Assembly: GCA_016191145.1 (NCBI GenBank)
Contig: JACPPD010000003.1
Span: 416,778 to 480,777 of the forward strand
Length of the DNA: 64,000 nucleotides
Reading direction: 5' to 3'
Origin: Ignavibacteria bacterium
Lineage (GTDB): Bacteria > Bacteroidota > Ignavibacteria > Kapaibacteriales > Kapaibacteriaceae
Shown: in pieces, positions 1 to 7,266 of the stretch
How the letters are laid out: each line of letters opens with the position of its first letter
Position numbering within the stretch: the stretch's first letter is position 1
The notes under the pieces: model-generated
Told to the model about the DNA's origin: nothing
The model's database searches: none
What the model saw: the letters and a program-made list of their open reading frames with translations, nothing else
Made by a program: the position numbers and the translations under genes

Positions 1-98
1 GGAGACACGCGGATTAAAATTGCTTGTTTCATAATCAAAATGTGTTTAGTGAGACATTAATTTGTGATACTAAGATGCGGTAGTAATCTATGATAACG

Positions 99-127
99 CT
101 TAACCTTGGTTAAGAAATGACATTTCT
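99..127. repeat. Two abutting short palindromes downstream of the Crp-like gene
   Basis: Positions 99-114 form a perfect inverted repeat (7-base arms CTTAACC/GGTTAAG around TT). Positions 113-127 form a second (arms AGAAATG/CATTTCT around a single A). They share two bases, so only one could form a full hairpin at a time. They lie 16 bases past the stop of the Crp-like gene. No T-tract follows on the minus strand, so a standard intrinsic terminator is not supported. They could be operator half-sites or a weak transcript end. Confidence 0.35.
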
Positions 128-142
128 AATAGAAAAATATCC

Positions 143-745
143 TCAACGCTCTTCTGCCAGCCTTTTTCTCATGCGGCTGAGTGATTGCGGCTCAATATTC
201 AGGAAGGAGGCTATATACTGGAGTGGAATTCGCTGAAAGATATGTGGATGTTGTTCAATAAGATTAAGGTAACGTTCCTTAGGAGTTAAGGTTCTTATTT
301 CTTCCATTCGTTTCAGTGATGCACTTGCAGATCGCGTGACTTTATAAGTATACCATTGCTTGAGTTTTGGGATTCTTTCTTCCAGCATTGCAAAGTTTTC
401 TTTAGAAATTACTAATAGTTCGCAGTCCTCAATCGCCTGAACGTAGTTAGTGCCGGGTTTTTGCGTGTAATAGCTGTCAAAGTCTCCCAGCCACCAGTCC
501 TCAAATGCGAAAAATAGAATACGTTCATGTCCCCGCTCATCGACAACAAAATTGCGTGTACACCCTTTGTTGAGATATGCTTTTGTCCTGCATATTTCCC
601 CTGGTCTTAAGTAAAAATCTTTTTTATGAATATGTTGAAACTGCATGTATGACAATAACAACTCATATTCATTAGGTGTGAAGCAAAATCTATCCTGAAA
701 CAGATGCTGAAATTTTGGATTGATATGTTTTGCAATAACGCTCAT
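143..745 (-). CDS. Crp/Fnr-family transcriptional regulator
   Basis: A 200-residue protein with an N-terminal cyclic-nucleotide-binding-type beta-roll (about residues 20-125) and a C-terminal winged helix-turn-helix (about 155-197). The recognition helix region reads IEPQSLSRMRKRL, typical of Bacteroidota Crp/Fnr regulators. There is no canonical phosphate-binding cassette with GE...R, so cAMP binding is doubtful; many relatives sense other signals. I start at the internal ATG giving MSVIAKHINP because the upstream 16 residues look unlike the family. The gene stands alone with a 430-base repeat-containing gap upstream. Target genes cannot be read from the sequence; the porin next door is one candidate. 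Confidence 0.85.
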   Translation of the reverse strand: MSVIAKHINPKFQHLFQDRFCFTPNEYELLLSYMQFQHIHKKDFYLRPGEICRTKAYLNKGCTRNFVVDERGHERILFFAFEDWWLGDFDSYYTQKPGTNYVQAIEDCELLVISKENFAMLEERIPKLKQWYTYKVTRSASASLKRMEEIRTLTPKERYLNLIEQHPHIFQRIPLQYIASFLNIEPQSLSRMRKRLAEER

Positions 746-950
746 ATGTCCAGTTGCCCAATGGCAGTCACGCCTCGATATTTGAAATATCACGAATCCA
801 TGCTCAGCTTCGATTTACAAAGAAAATCTGAAATCGGTTTCGCCAGAGTTCGTGGCTGCTTGTGGTTGTGGAGTATGTTCATTCGTCGTTCTGGTGTGTC
901 AACACGGCAAACGAATCCCATGGTAATCGCCGGTCCAGCGTTGCATGTAT

Positions 951-1074
951 GCCGGGGAACATGCCGGGAGGCATATGCTGCCGGGGAACATGCCGGGGAG
1001 CATATGCTGCCGGGGAACATGCCGGGGAACATGCCGGGAGGCATATGCTGCCGGGGAACATGCCGCCATATGAT
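951..1074. repeat. GC-rich tandem repeat of 12- and 29-base units
   Basis: Units of 29 bases (a GCCGGGGAACAT block, then a GCCGGGAGGCATATGCT-like block) start at 951, 980 and 1021. Isolated 12-base blocks start at 1009 and 1050. The array runs directly into the palindrome at 1073-1100, whose arms share the ATGCCGGG core. Frames open through it on both strands are a by-product of the repetition; I call no gene. Bases 746-950 between the Crp-like gene and the array hold no feature I can support. Confidence 0.85.
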
Positions 1075-1100
1075 GCCGGGTATCTCTTGATACCCGGCAT
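1073..1100. repeat. Dispersed palindromic repeat, copy 1
   Basis: Perfect inverted repeat with 12-base arms (ATGCCGGGTATC / GATACCCGGCAT) around TCTT. Related copies are at 3866-3893 and 41636-41664. This copy lies 76 bases past the end of the minus-strand porin gene. A role in transcript ending or mRNA 3' protection is possible, but no T-tract is present. Confidence 0.8.
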
Positions 1101-1175
1101 GGCTTCTGGCATGGCTTCTTGGTGGGTTGCCGGAGGAAAAGAATCGTTATGAAATCAACACAGGAACCATCGGCG

Positions 1176-2540
1176 CTATATGCGGAACAGCAGCGCAAAA
1201 ATGAATCTGTTTTCTATTTTCACTAAATCAGGTCTCCAGTCAGAGGGCAAGGTTGTCCATCGATACCCGGTTGGGGACGTCACTCCGCCCGCTCCCGCGA
1301 AATACGGAACACTGGCCTCGCGATGCACAAATTCCAATCTGAATTCCAGCATTTGATTTGGCATCCAACTTACATTCGTCGATGCATCCCACGCTTCAAA
1401 CTGATCACCAGGATTTGCACTAAATGGAAACGCCCCTTCTGTTTCCGTCGGGTTTGCTGGGTTTGGTAAGGGGCTTGCCTGGCCTGTTGGTGCAAGGACT
1501 AGGTAGCGACCTGGATTCTTCATATATCCGCCTCCAATTGTCCAGGCAATTTTATTTTTTGCGAACCATACTCGATTGTATATCATGACGCTTGTAAAAT
1601 ATTGCGCAGGACCCTCAAGAGAATCTCCATCAACAAATCCGTTCACCCCACCACCCTGTTCGAAACCAACATCTGCTGTAAATGAAAAAGCCATTCGGCT
1701 CACTCCTTTTGAATCAGGCTGATTGTAATATCTGAGCAACACACTGTTGTCGGAATGGAATCGTATCCTGTCAGGCACTCCGCTCGCATCTGTTCCAATG
1801 TAATCATTGGTTAAAAGCTTCAAGTTGTCGCTCATCCACGTGATGTTGCCTCCAAAGCCAGGCATGGAATTAAACTTGCCATAACTCTGCCAACCATTTA
1901 TGATCCAAGGCTCTATCTTGAGGTTCCTGTTCACGAATATTTGAATACGAACTCCATTAAAAAACCAGGGTGTGTTATCTGAGGTAAATGAAGCTTGGTA
2001 CTCCCAGTTTTCTGATTGGTAATAAGAATTGAGTCCGATGTACGAGAGGAACAATCCGAAATCTATATTGATGCCGTGCATGATATTAAAATAGTATCCA
2101 GCGTATGCTTCGCTCAAATAGCGATATACGTCGGCCAATTGATATTGCCCACGGTACGCGCTGTTGTCGTTACGCGGTACAACCATTGAGCGCATACCAA
2201 ACTGAGTCATAATCCGGGCTCTTGCGCCTTCGTAATTGAAATCTCCTCCAAAATGCAAAGCCTGCATCTGCAATTCATTATTACGAGCCAGCGATGTAGA
2301 TCCAACAACCGTATTATCGATTGGATGGTTTAATGAATATGTGTAATTCACATCCATCATAATGCTGGGTGTGAAGTACTTCATGTCGTTGAATAACGAT
2401 GAATCTCTTCGATCGCTTCCATTGTGCCAGGTCTGATCGATGCCTTCAAAAGGCTCGCCGACCTGCCCGGTGCTGTCGTCCTGGGCAAATGCCGTCACCA
2501 TGCTTGTGAAGAGAAATGCGATTAGTAATTGTGTTCTCAT
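1176..2540 (-). CDS. Outer-membrane beta-barrel porin (OmpL/BBP2-like)
   Basis: A 454-residue exported protein. Residues 1-19 form a signal peptide ending AFA, followed by Q20. The rest is rich in alternating aromatic and polar residues, ends in phenylalanine-rich strands (FIFALLFRI), and reads like the putative beta-barrel porin-2 family. Such proteins sit in the outer membrane; a passive diffusion channel is likely but the substrate is unknown. No clear Shine-Dalgarno sequence precedes the ATG, as is common in Bacteroidota. The gene is monocistronic, flanked by the tandem repeat downstream and a 206-base gap upstream, where an AT-rich inverted repeat (arms TAATATT/AATATTA, about 2575-2600) could be regulatory. 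Confidence 0.8.
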   Translation of the reverse strand: MRTQLLIAFLFTSMVTAFAQDDSTGQVGEPFEGIDQTWHNGSDRRDSSLFNDMKYFTPSIMMDVNYTYSLNHPIDNTVVGSTSLARNNELQMQALHFGGDFNYEGARARIMTQFGMRSMVVPRNDNSAYRGQYQLADVYRYLSEAYAGYYFNIMHGINIDFGLFLSYIGLNSYYQSENWEYQASFTSDNTPWFFNGVRIQIFVNRNLKIEPWIINGWQSYGKFNSMPGFGGNITWMSDNLKLLTNDYIGTDASGVPDRIRFHSDNSVLLRYYNQPDSKGVSRMAFSFTADVGFEQGGGVNGFVDGDSLEGPAQYFTSVMIYNRVWFAKNKIAWTIGGGYMKNPGRYLVLAPTGQASPLPNPANPTETEGAFPFSANPGDQFEAWDASTNVSWMPNQMLEFRLEFVHREASVPYFAGAGGVTSPTGYRWTTLPSDWRPDLVKIENRFIFALLFRI

Positions 2541-2746
2541 ACCTGTGCTAGCTACCCTTCTGTGTTGTGAGGTAGTAATATTGTTTATTACGTAATATTA
2601 GTCATTTAAACAAAAATAAAACGTACTCTTGCTAAGTCGGATGCGATGCAGAGCATCTGCAACAGCGCCTATGCAAACCAGACGTGTGTTCAATACACAG
2701 CAGCATCTCTCTTCATCTGACGACCGATCTCTCTATTACAAGTCAA

Positions 2747-3111
2747 TCATTTCGTTGTCTTGCTTCCGACCTGCCTACCTAATTTTTCATATTCGGTGTC
2801 GTTGGGTTCCCATAGCTCGATTTTGTTTTATCATTGAAAGGACTCCACTGTGTGAATCCTTTTATCGTAATATCAGCCCCTTGTCGCCATTCAAAAACTG
2901 CTCCGTATTTGTTACTGCTGATACCAAGATGTTTTTGATACCATTCTCGTACTTTTTAGGGGCCTTTGCATTTGAAGAAGATTCCCCCAATGCCCGTTGC
3001 CTTTTTCATTTTAGAGTTATCATCTGAATATTTAACAACTAAACTGTTGAAAGCGAAACCGAGACAGAAGGATGCTATAAGAGTTAACGATATGAGCGGT
3101 GTGATTTTCAT
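2747..3111 (-). pseudogene. Decayed VOC/glyoxalase-family gene with nonsense codon and internal deletion
   Basis: From the ATG at 3111 the reading frame gives a membrane-anchor-like N-terminus (ISLTLIASFCLGFAF) and then a VOC-type start (KKATGIGGIFFKCKGP). It is broken by TAA at 2956-2958. After the stop the same frame resumes family sequence (KVREWYQKHLGI, YGAVFEWRQG, GFTQWSPFNDKTK). Near 2820-2826 the frame shifts and continues at once with the family C-terminus (IELWEPN, EYEKLGRQVGSKTTK) to TGA at 2747. The middle and C-terminal part of the domain, roughly 60 residues by comparison with remembered relatives, is missing. No functional product is expected. The intact family usually has about 150 residues or more. 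Confidence 0.85.
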
Positions 3112-3162
3112 TTTAGCTGAAGTTATGAGTTTATGAGTTAATGCTTTCCGTTGCTATTATTA

Positions 3163-3576
3163 TCATTTTACTTTTAAAGCTATATGTATCATTTGTTCCA
3201 AAACCTTGAGGTCAATATCATCCAAATATTTTATAAACAGACATCCAACGCCTGTCTTGTGTTTACTTCATACTTTCAGTGAACTAGTATGATTTTGCAA
3301 GTCTGAAACGAGGTGTAATGACAGGTTGCTTTTGCGTGGAGAAAACCCAAGATTTAACCAATCAACTTCGCGACCTGAATTGGGGCTCGTATACCGCTTA
3401 TTTCCAAAGCCAATGAGCGAAGATCCCCACATTTTTGGTTGTTCTTTGCTCAGCTTTTGCATAACTCTGACGAGCACGAAGCAATCATTACGCTGTCGCT
3501 CATCCTTCAAACCATTGATGAAATTCTCAACACTTGAGGCGGTTTCTTTCGTCTTGATTTCAGCGACTTTTCCCAT
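3163..3576 (-). pseudogene. DUF1801-family gene interrupted by an in-frame TGA
   Basis: The open part (3268-3576, 102 residues) matches the N-terminal three quarters of a DUF1801 (YdhG-like) protein: VENFINGLKDERQRNDC, PKMWGSSLIGFG and WLNLGFSPRKSNLSLHL. A TGA at 3268-3270 stops it. Without any frame change the sequence continues with the family C-terminus (KHKTGVGCLFIKYLDDID, then LKVLEQMIHIALKVK) to TGA at 3163. The restored length is 137 codons, the usual family size. A one-base change would restore the gene, so a recent nonsense mutation or a sequencing error is possible. A truncated product may still be made. The decayed VOC gene lies 51 bases downstream. Confidence 0.82.
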
Positions 3577-3865
3577 ATTGAATCTGTTTATCGTTTTTGG
3601 TCAGCCCTGCTCATTTGATGAATCCGTCTTGTTTACGATCCCGACGTTTTACGCGAGGTTGAATCTGCTCGTTTCTACCTGCCCTGTTTAAAGATCATGC
3701 TTCAATTTATGACTGATCCGATTTTTTCATGGAACTGTGCATTACATGCTTCCCTCCTATAGAGGTCTATATCTCAGACCTCCGAATGCCAGACTTCCGG
3801 AGATTGCAACAGTAAATCGCTGAACAGCGAAAAGTGACGAAGTGTTTCTACTTCCAAAAAACATG
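3577..3865. other. Gene-free stretch between the DUF1801 remnant and the palindrome copy
   Basis: No credible coding region is visible on either strand. The stretch holds one inverted repeat at 3762-3782 (7-base arms GAGGTCT/AGACCTC, 7-base loop). On the minus strand a strong AGGAGG-like sequence (about 3752-3758) precedes ATG-TAA and then an 11-codon open frame ending near 3710. That frame is too short to call as a gene. Confidence 0.5.
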
Positions 3866-3893
3866 ATGCCGGGTATCAAGAGATACTCGGCAT
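3866..3893. repeat. Dispersed palindromic repeat, copy 2
   Basis: Arms ATGCCGGGTATC and GATACTCGGCAT (one mismatch) around AAGA. Compared with copy 1 the loop is reverse-complemented, so the element is inserted in the opposite orientation. It lies downstream of the tmRNA terminator. Confidence 0.8.
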
Positions 3894-3933
3894 GGTCTCC
3901 CCGCTGCAACGCCGTCTGCTCCCAAACAAAAAG

Positions 3934-3965
3934 CAAGACAACCCATAAAAAAATGGGTTGTCTTG
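3934..3965 (-). terminator. Intrinsic terminator of tmRNA
   Basis: A 13-base-pair perfect stem (CAAGACAACCCAT / ATGGGTTGTCTTG) with a six-base loop. On the minus strand it is followed by CTTTTTGTTT, a suitable U-tract. It starts six bases past the encoded end of tmRNA. Confidence 0.88.
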
Positions 3966-3970
3966 TTCAG

Positions 3971-4334
3971 TGGAGATGCCGGGAGTCGAACCCGGGTCCG
4001 AAGCGGAGTCACCGAAGCATGCCACGTGTGTCGCCGATCTATCAAATTTCGCCGAAGGGGTTACCGACCGATAGGTGCCCTTTGGCTAGCAGCAGTGTCT
4101 TCTCGCGTTACGCCCTGATGCGCGGCATCACGCCAGTCTGTCAAGGGTGCGTCACCGAAACGGAGGATGACAGACACTCATCCGCCCGATGGCATGGGAG
4201 TCTAAGTTAGACTGCCATGCGATAACCGAAGTTATCGCCTGTTGTGTTTCGCCGGTTGTATTAACGAGCTCCACCAGCGTAGCTCGACACGCATCTTCGA
4301 GATCTTCTCGCCCCGTCGAGACCGTTACATCCCC
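3971..4334 (-). ncRNA. ssrA: Transfer-messenger RNA (tmRNA)
   Basis: Rescues stalled ribosomes with SmpB and tags the nascent peptide. The 5' end (GGGGATGTAACGGTCTCGAC) pairs with the 3' end (CATCTCC) as a seven-pair acceptor stem. The T-arm reads GACCCGGGTTCGACTCCCGG. The discriminator A is at 3971 and CCA is not encoded, so it must be added afterwards. Helix 5 is clear at 4192-4220, with the tag stop codon (TAA, 4207-4209) in its loop. Reading back from that stop gives the tag GDNFGYRMAV (4207-4239), resuming at GGC. It aligns position by position with the Chlorobium-type tag ADDYSYAMAA. A UUCG-loop hairpin (4219-4238) overlaps the tag frame. Confidence 0.93.
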
Positions 4335-4381
4335 ATACTAGCGCATTCTGCCTGTATGGCGTGTGCCTCGCAGTCGAGAAA

Positions 4382-5290
4382 TTATGAGACGAAATTACGA
4401 ATAACAGATTTGATATGCTCGGCAACCTCCTGCATGTACCACTGTGGCGTGCTGGTTGCGCCCGTGATTCCTACTGTGTTCGCCCCCTCCAGCCACTCAG
4501 GCTCTATCTCCGATGCACTCTCAATAAAGTGTGCACTTGGATTCGCTGATGATACTACATTGTATAAAACTTTACCATTTGAACTGGCGCGGCCCGCAAC
4601 AAAGATGACGACGTCGTTCTGCTGTGCAAATAGTTTTAACTCGTCTTCCCTGCCACTTACCTGACCGCATATTGTGTCTTTTGCATGGAACTCTGTTGCA
4701 ATCTCTTCCATTGTGTCAACCACGAGCTCGGATATGCGAGACTTCAACACATTCTTGATTGCGTTGAACGTTGGCCTGTCCATCGTTGTCTGCGAAAACA
4801 ACACGGTTTTCTTTGATACATCAACATGCTCAACTGCTTCTTCAACCGACTTCACCACAACACATTCGTCTCCTACCACGCCCCGCACTCCTAATACTTC
4901 TGCGTGCTCTTTCTTACCAAATATTACTATCTGATATCCCTGGTCCCAGAACTTTCGCACACGCTCCTGAAGCTTGGTCACAACTGGACATGTTGCATCG
5001 ATGATCTCTATTCCATGCTCCCATGCCGCACGATAGGTGGAAGGGGGCTCTCCATGCGCGCGAATAATCACCTTGGCGCCAATGTTAGCTAACTGCGGAA
5101 AGTCTTCGAGAGTAATCGTCTTCAGCCCCTTAGCTTCGAGTCGCTCGATTTCACGCGGGTTGTGGATGATGTTGCCAAGGACGTAGACGTTGCTGTTGCG
5201 CCGCGCATCGGCAAGTTGGTCTTCAGCAATCTGTACGGTTCTTACTACGCCCCAGCAGAAGCCGCTGTGTTCGTCGATGTTGATAGTCAT
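4382..5290 (-). CDS. ispH: 4-hydroxy-3-methylbut-2-enyl diphosphate reductase
   Basis: Last step of the methylerythritol phosphate pathway: reduces HMBPP to IPP and DMAPP with a [4Fe-4S] cluster. The 302-residue protein has the expected start (DEHSGFCWGVVRTV). The three cluster cysteines are visible at C12, C101 (DATCPVV) and C208 (DTICGQ), and the C-terminal GITGATSTPQW motif is present. The segment after the third cysteine differs from the common ATxxRQ pattern, as in other FCB-group enzymes. Its start codon abuts the cmk stop codon with no gap, so the two are cotranscribed and probably translationally coupled. Confidence 0.96.
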   Translation of the reverse strand: MTINIDEHSGFCWGVVRTVQIAEDQLADARRNSNVYVLGNIIHNPREIERLEAKGLKTITLEDFPQLANIGAKVIIRAHGEPPSTYRAAWEHGIEIIDATCPVVTKLQERVRKFWDQGYQIVIFGKKEHAEVLGVRGVVGDECVVVKSVEEAVEHVDVSKKTVLFSQTTMDRPTFNAIKNVLKSRISELVVDTMEEIATEFHAKDTICGQVSGREDELKLFAQQNDVVIFVAGRASSNGKVLYNVVSSANPSAHFIESASEIEPEWLEGANTVGITGATSTPQWYMQEVAEHIKSVIRNFVS

Positions 5291-5992
5291 TTAGATTTTT
5301 CCGTATGCGTCGATCAGGGCATACGTCCGCTGATAACTTTTAACAAGATCGAGGATACGATTCACTTGTTCATCGACTGTGAGATTCGTTGTGTCGATCT
5401 CAACGGATCCTTCGGGTTTAACGAGTGGACTGTCGGATCGCTCGGAATCGAGTTTATCACGTTCAACGATTCTTTTGCGCAATTGCTTTTCGTCGGTATC
5501 GGCGCCAGAAGCCTTGGCTTCTTCCAGCCGACGCCGTGTTCTCTCTTCGATGTCTGCAACTAGAAAAACTTTTACTTGTGCGTAGGGAAAGACAACCGAT
5601 CCGATGTCGCGACCGTCCATCACAACTCCGCCGTTCAATCCGATTTCGCGCTGACGCTGAACAAGGTGCCTGCGCACGGCAGGCACTGCGCTCACAGCGC
5701 TTACGGCATCGGTAACATCGGGCTGACGCAACAAACTCGTCACGTCTTCACCGCTGACGAAAGTTCGCTGTCCATCAAAAGACTGCTCGAGTACGATATT
5801 CAATGAATTGCATAAATCGTTCAGCGGCTTTTCTTCGAACGGTATGTTGGCACGCAATGCTGCCAGCGTAACAGCCCTATACATTGCTCCGGTGTCGATA
5901 TAGACATATCCAAGCTTTTCGGCAACGCGACGTGCAGTTGTAGACTTCCCCGCTCCGGCAGGACCATCAATTGTGATGGTAATCGGTTTCAT
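5291..5992 (-). CDS. cmk: Cytidylate kinase
   Basis: Phosphorylates CMP and dCMP with ATP in the cytoplasm. The P-loop is GPAGAGKST (residues 10-18). YVYIDTGAMYRAVTL and DGRDIGSVVFP are typical CMP-binding segments, followed by the lid region (RTRRRLEEAKASG). The 233-residue length is normal. It is the first gene of a two-gene unit with ispH, an arrangement seen in several phyla. The last 20 or so residues (KSYQRTYALIDAYGKI) are an extension of no known role. Confidence 0.95.
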   Translation of the reverse strand: MKPITITIDGPAGAGKSTTARRVAEKLGYVYIDTGAMYRAVTLAALRANIPFEEKPLNDLCNSLNIVLEQSFDGQRTFVSGEDVTSLLRQPDVTDAVSAVSAVPAVRRHLVQRQREIGLNGGVVMDGRDIGSVVFPYAQVKVFLVADIEERTRRRLEEAKASGADTDEKQLRKRIVERDKLDSERSDSPLVKPEGSVEIDTTNLTVDEQVNRILDLVKSYQRTYALIDAYGKI

Positions 5993-6050
5993 CTGGCAAA
6001 AATATGCAACCTTAGCCAGTAGAGAACATGGTTACACTTTGGGTAAACTG

Positions 6051-6575
6051 TTAATGCTTGTTCTCCTTTTCAAGCTTCGACGCCAACTGGTGATAGATTA
6101 CTAAACCTAGGCCAGTGAACAGAAGTGTACAGGAAACAACCATGTACATGCTATGCTGTTCATGAATTACAAGTTCATTTAGTGTAAACCCAATGAACAA
6201 GCCAAGTCCAGCTCCCAAGAGAAGCATACCCCAGCGCAATGCTCCATACTTATGCGACGACTCATCGCGAGGTACTTCAAGCAGTGATGGATCCATGCCC
6301 TTTTCAATCATCGTTAACCGCACCTTCCGCTTGTTTTCACTTGCTCTCCATAGGAATAGGAAGACAGAAACAATCGCAATGATGGGAACAAATATGGTTA
6401 CCATTCCGGCATCAGGCACTGCATTCTGTAATCTCTCTAATTCAATTTCATGATCCTTTTCAATTCGAAGCGAATCAAGTACATATGCCTGGTATTGTGA
6501 GTCCTGTTGAATCGAATGAGATTGTGAGGTTGTGAGATCGGTTTGGCTTGAAATAGTTAGTGAATCTGTCTGCAT
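6051..6575 (-). CDS. Two-transmembrane DUF6249-like membrane protein
   Basis: A 174-residue protein with a polar N-terminus rich in Ser and Gln. A membrane segment follows (MVTIFVPIIAIVSVFLFLW), then a basic linker (KRKVRLTMIEKGMDPSLL), a second hydrophobic hairpin (WGMLLLGAGLGLFIGFTL) and a last segment (YMVVSCTLLFTGLGLVIY). The MIEKG.DP pattern and topology resemble DUF6249 proteins, which often sit beside ECF sigma genes. I start at the ATG preceded by GGGAGAA with seven bases' spacing, rather than the longest frame, which would cover the divergent promoter. It is divergent from the sigma gene 151 bases away. Function unknown; a role in the same stress circuit is inferred. Confidence 0.75.
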   Translation of the reverse strand: MQTDSLTISSQTDLTTSQSHSIQQDSQYQAYVLDSLRIEKDHEIELERLQNAVPDAGMVTIFVPIIAIVSVFLFLWRASENKRKVRLTMIEKGMDPSLLEVPRDESSHKYGALRWGMLLLGAGLGLFIGFTLNELVIHEQHSMYMVVSCTLLFTGLGLVIYHQLASKLEKENKH

Positions 6576-6644
6576 GTGTGTTCTCCCGTTGAATGTTGAC
6601 AAGTGTTTAGAGTTCAAAGGTTTTGGAAACGAAAAAGAGACGTA

Positions 6645-6658
6645 GGTTTCATGAAACC
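6645..6658. promoter_or_regulatory. Perfect 14-base palindrome between divergent genes
   Basis: GGTTTCATGAAACC is a perfect palindrome midway between the DUF6249-like gene and the ECF sigma gene. A GGAAAC (about 6625) and another GGTTTC (6672) flank it; ECF-type -35 elements often contain GGAAC-like cores. It could be an operator or two overlapping -35 elements facing opposite ways. This rests on pattern alone. Confidence 0.35.
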
Positions 6659-6726
6659 AAGGGTTCATCCTGGTTTCTAAAGCCGTAACCGATGTGTAAA
6701 CACCCGGCTTTGAGAGAACCATTTTA

Positions 6727-7266
6727 ATGACAGATCTTGAGTTTCGGGATTTCGTTGATACCTATCGTGTGAAGGCATTATCGATGGCTCGTCGGATGTT
6801 AAAAAACGATGAAGATGCCCGAGATGCCGTGCAGGAGTCGTTTGTTCGCGCGTTTAGGAATATGCACAAGTTTCGTGGCGATGCATCGATAGGGACGTGG
6901 CTCTATCGCATCGTATACACAACGTGTTTGAATATTCTACGATCACAACATCGGATGCCTTTGCACGAATCTCTCAATGAAAACGAGTCACCAGTGTGGA
7001 TTGAGCCTGAAATTTTCGATACGATAGATCAGGCAACGATCGAAGACATTCTTCAGGAAGAAATGTCGGCGATGCCGACGCTATATGCCGTCGTAATGGA
7101 CTTGTTCTACGTTCAGGACTGCTCGTATGAACAAATAGTCAGCATAACCGGAATGTCTTTGGGCACGGTTAAGACACGCCTTAATAGGGGTCGGCTGATG
7201 CTGCGCGATGCAATCCGTTCACGCCTGGAACCGACGCCTTCATTTGCACAAGGAGGAAATCAATGA
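6727..7266 (+). CDS. ECF-family RNA polymerase sigma factor (RpoE-like)
   Basis: A 179-residue sigma-70 factor with region 2 (about residues 8-75: DARDAVQESFVRAFRNMHKFRG, then IGTWLYRIVYTTCLNILR) and region 4 (about 115-168: MSLGTVKTRLNRGR recognition helix). No region 3 is present, as expected for ECF factors. AGGAGG lies just upstream of the next gene's ATG, inside this gene's end. The stop overlaps the start of the downstream membrane protein by four bases, the usual layout for a sigma factor and its regulator. The inducing signal cannot be inferred. Confidence 0.92.
   Translation: MTDLEFRDFVDTYRVKALSMARRMLKNDEDARDAVQESFVRAFRNMHKFRGDASIGTWLYRIVYTTCLNILRSQHRMPLHESLNENESPVWIEPEIFDTIDQATIEDILQEEMSAMPTLYAVVMDLFYVQDCSYEQIVSITGMSLGTVKTRLNRGRLMLRDAIRSRLEPTPSFAQGGNQ

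Noticed and set aside
704-1198. Several overlapping open frames on both strands with Cys/Met/Pro-rich repeats
   Set aside because: They are produced by the 12/29-base tandem repeat, differ in every frame and have no ribosome sites or family pattern.
2629-3027. Plus-strand frame of 132 codons
   Set aside because: It is antisense to the decayed VOC gene, whose minus-strand frame shows clear family sequence.
3268-3270. TGA as a recoded sense codon in the DUF1801 gene
   Set aside because: TGA serves as a normal stop in many genes here, including the ATGA overlaps, and no recoding signal is visible.
3842-4210. Plus-strand frame over the tmRNA region
   Set aside because: It is antisense to tmRNA and its terminator.
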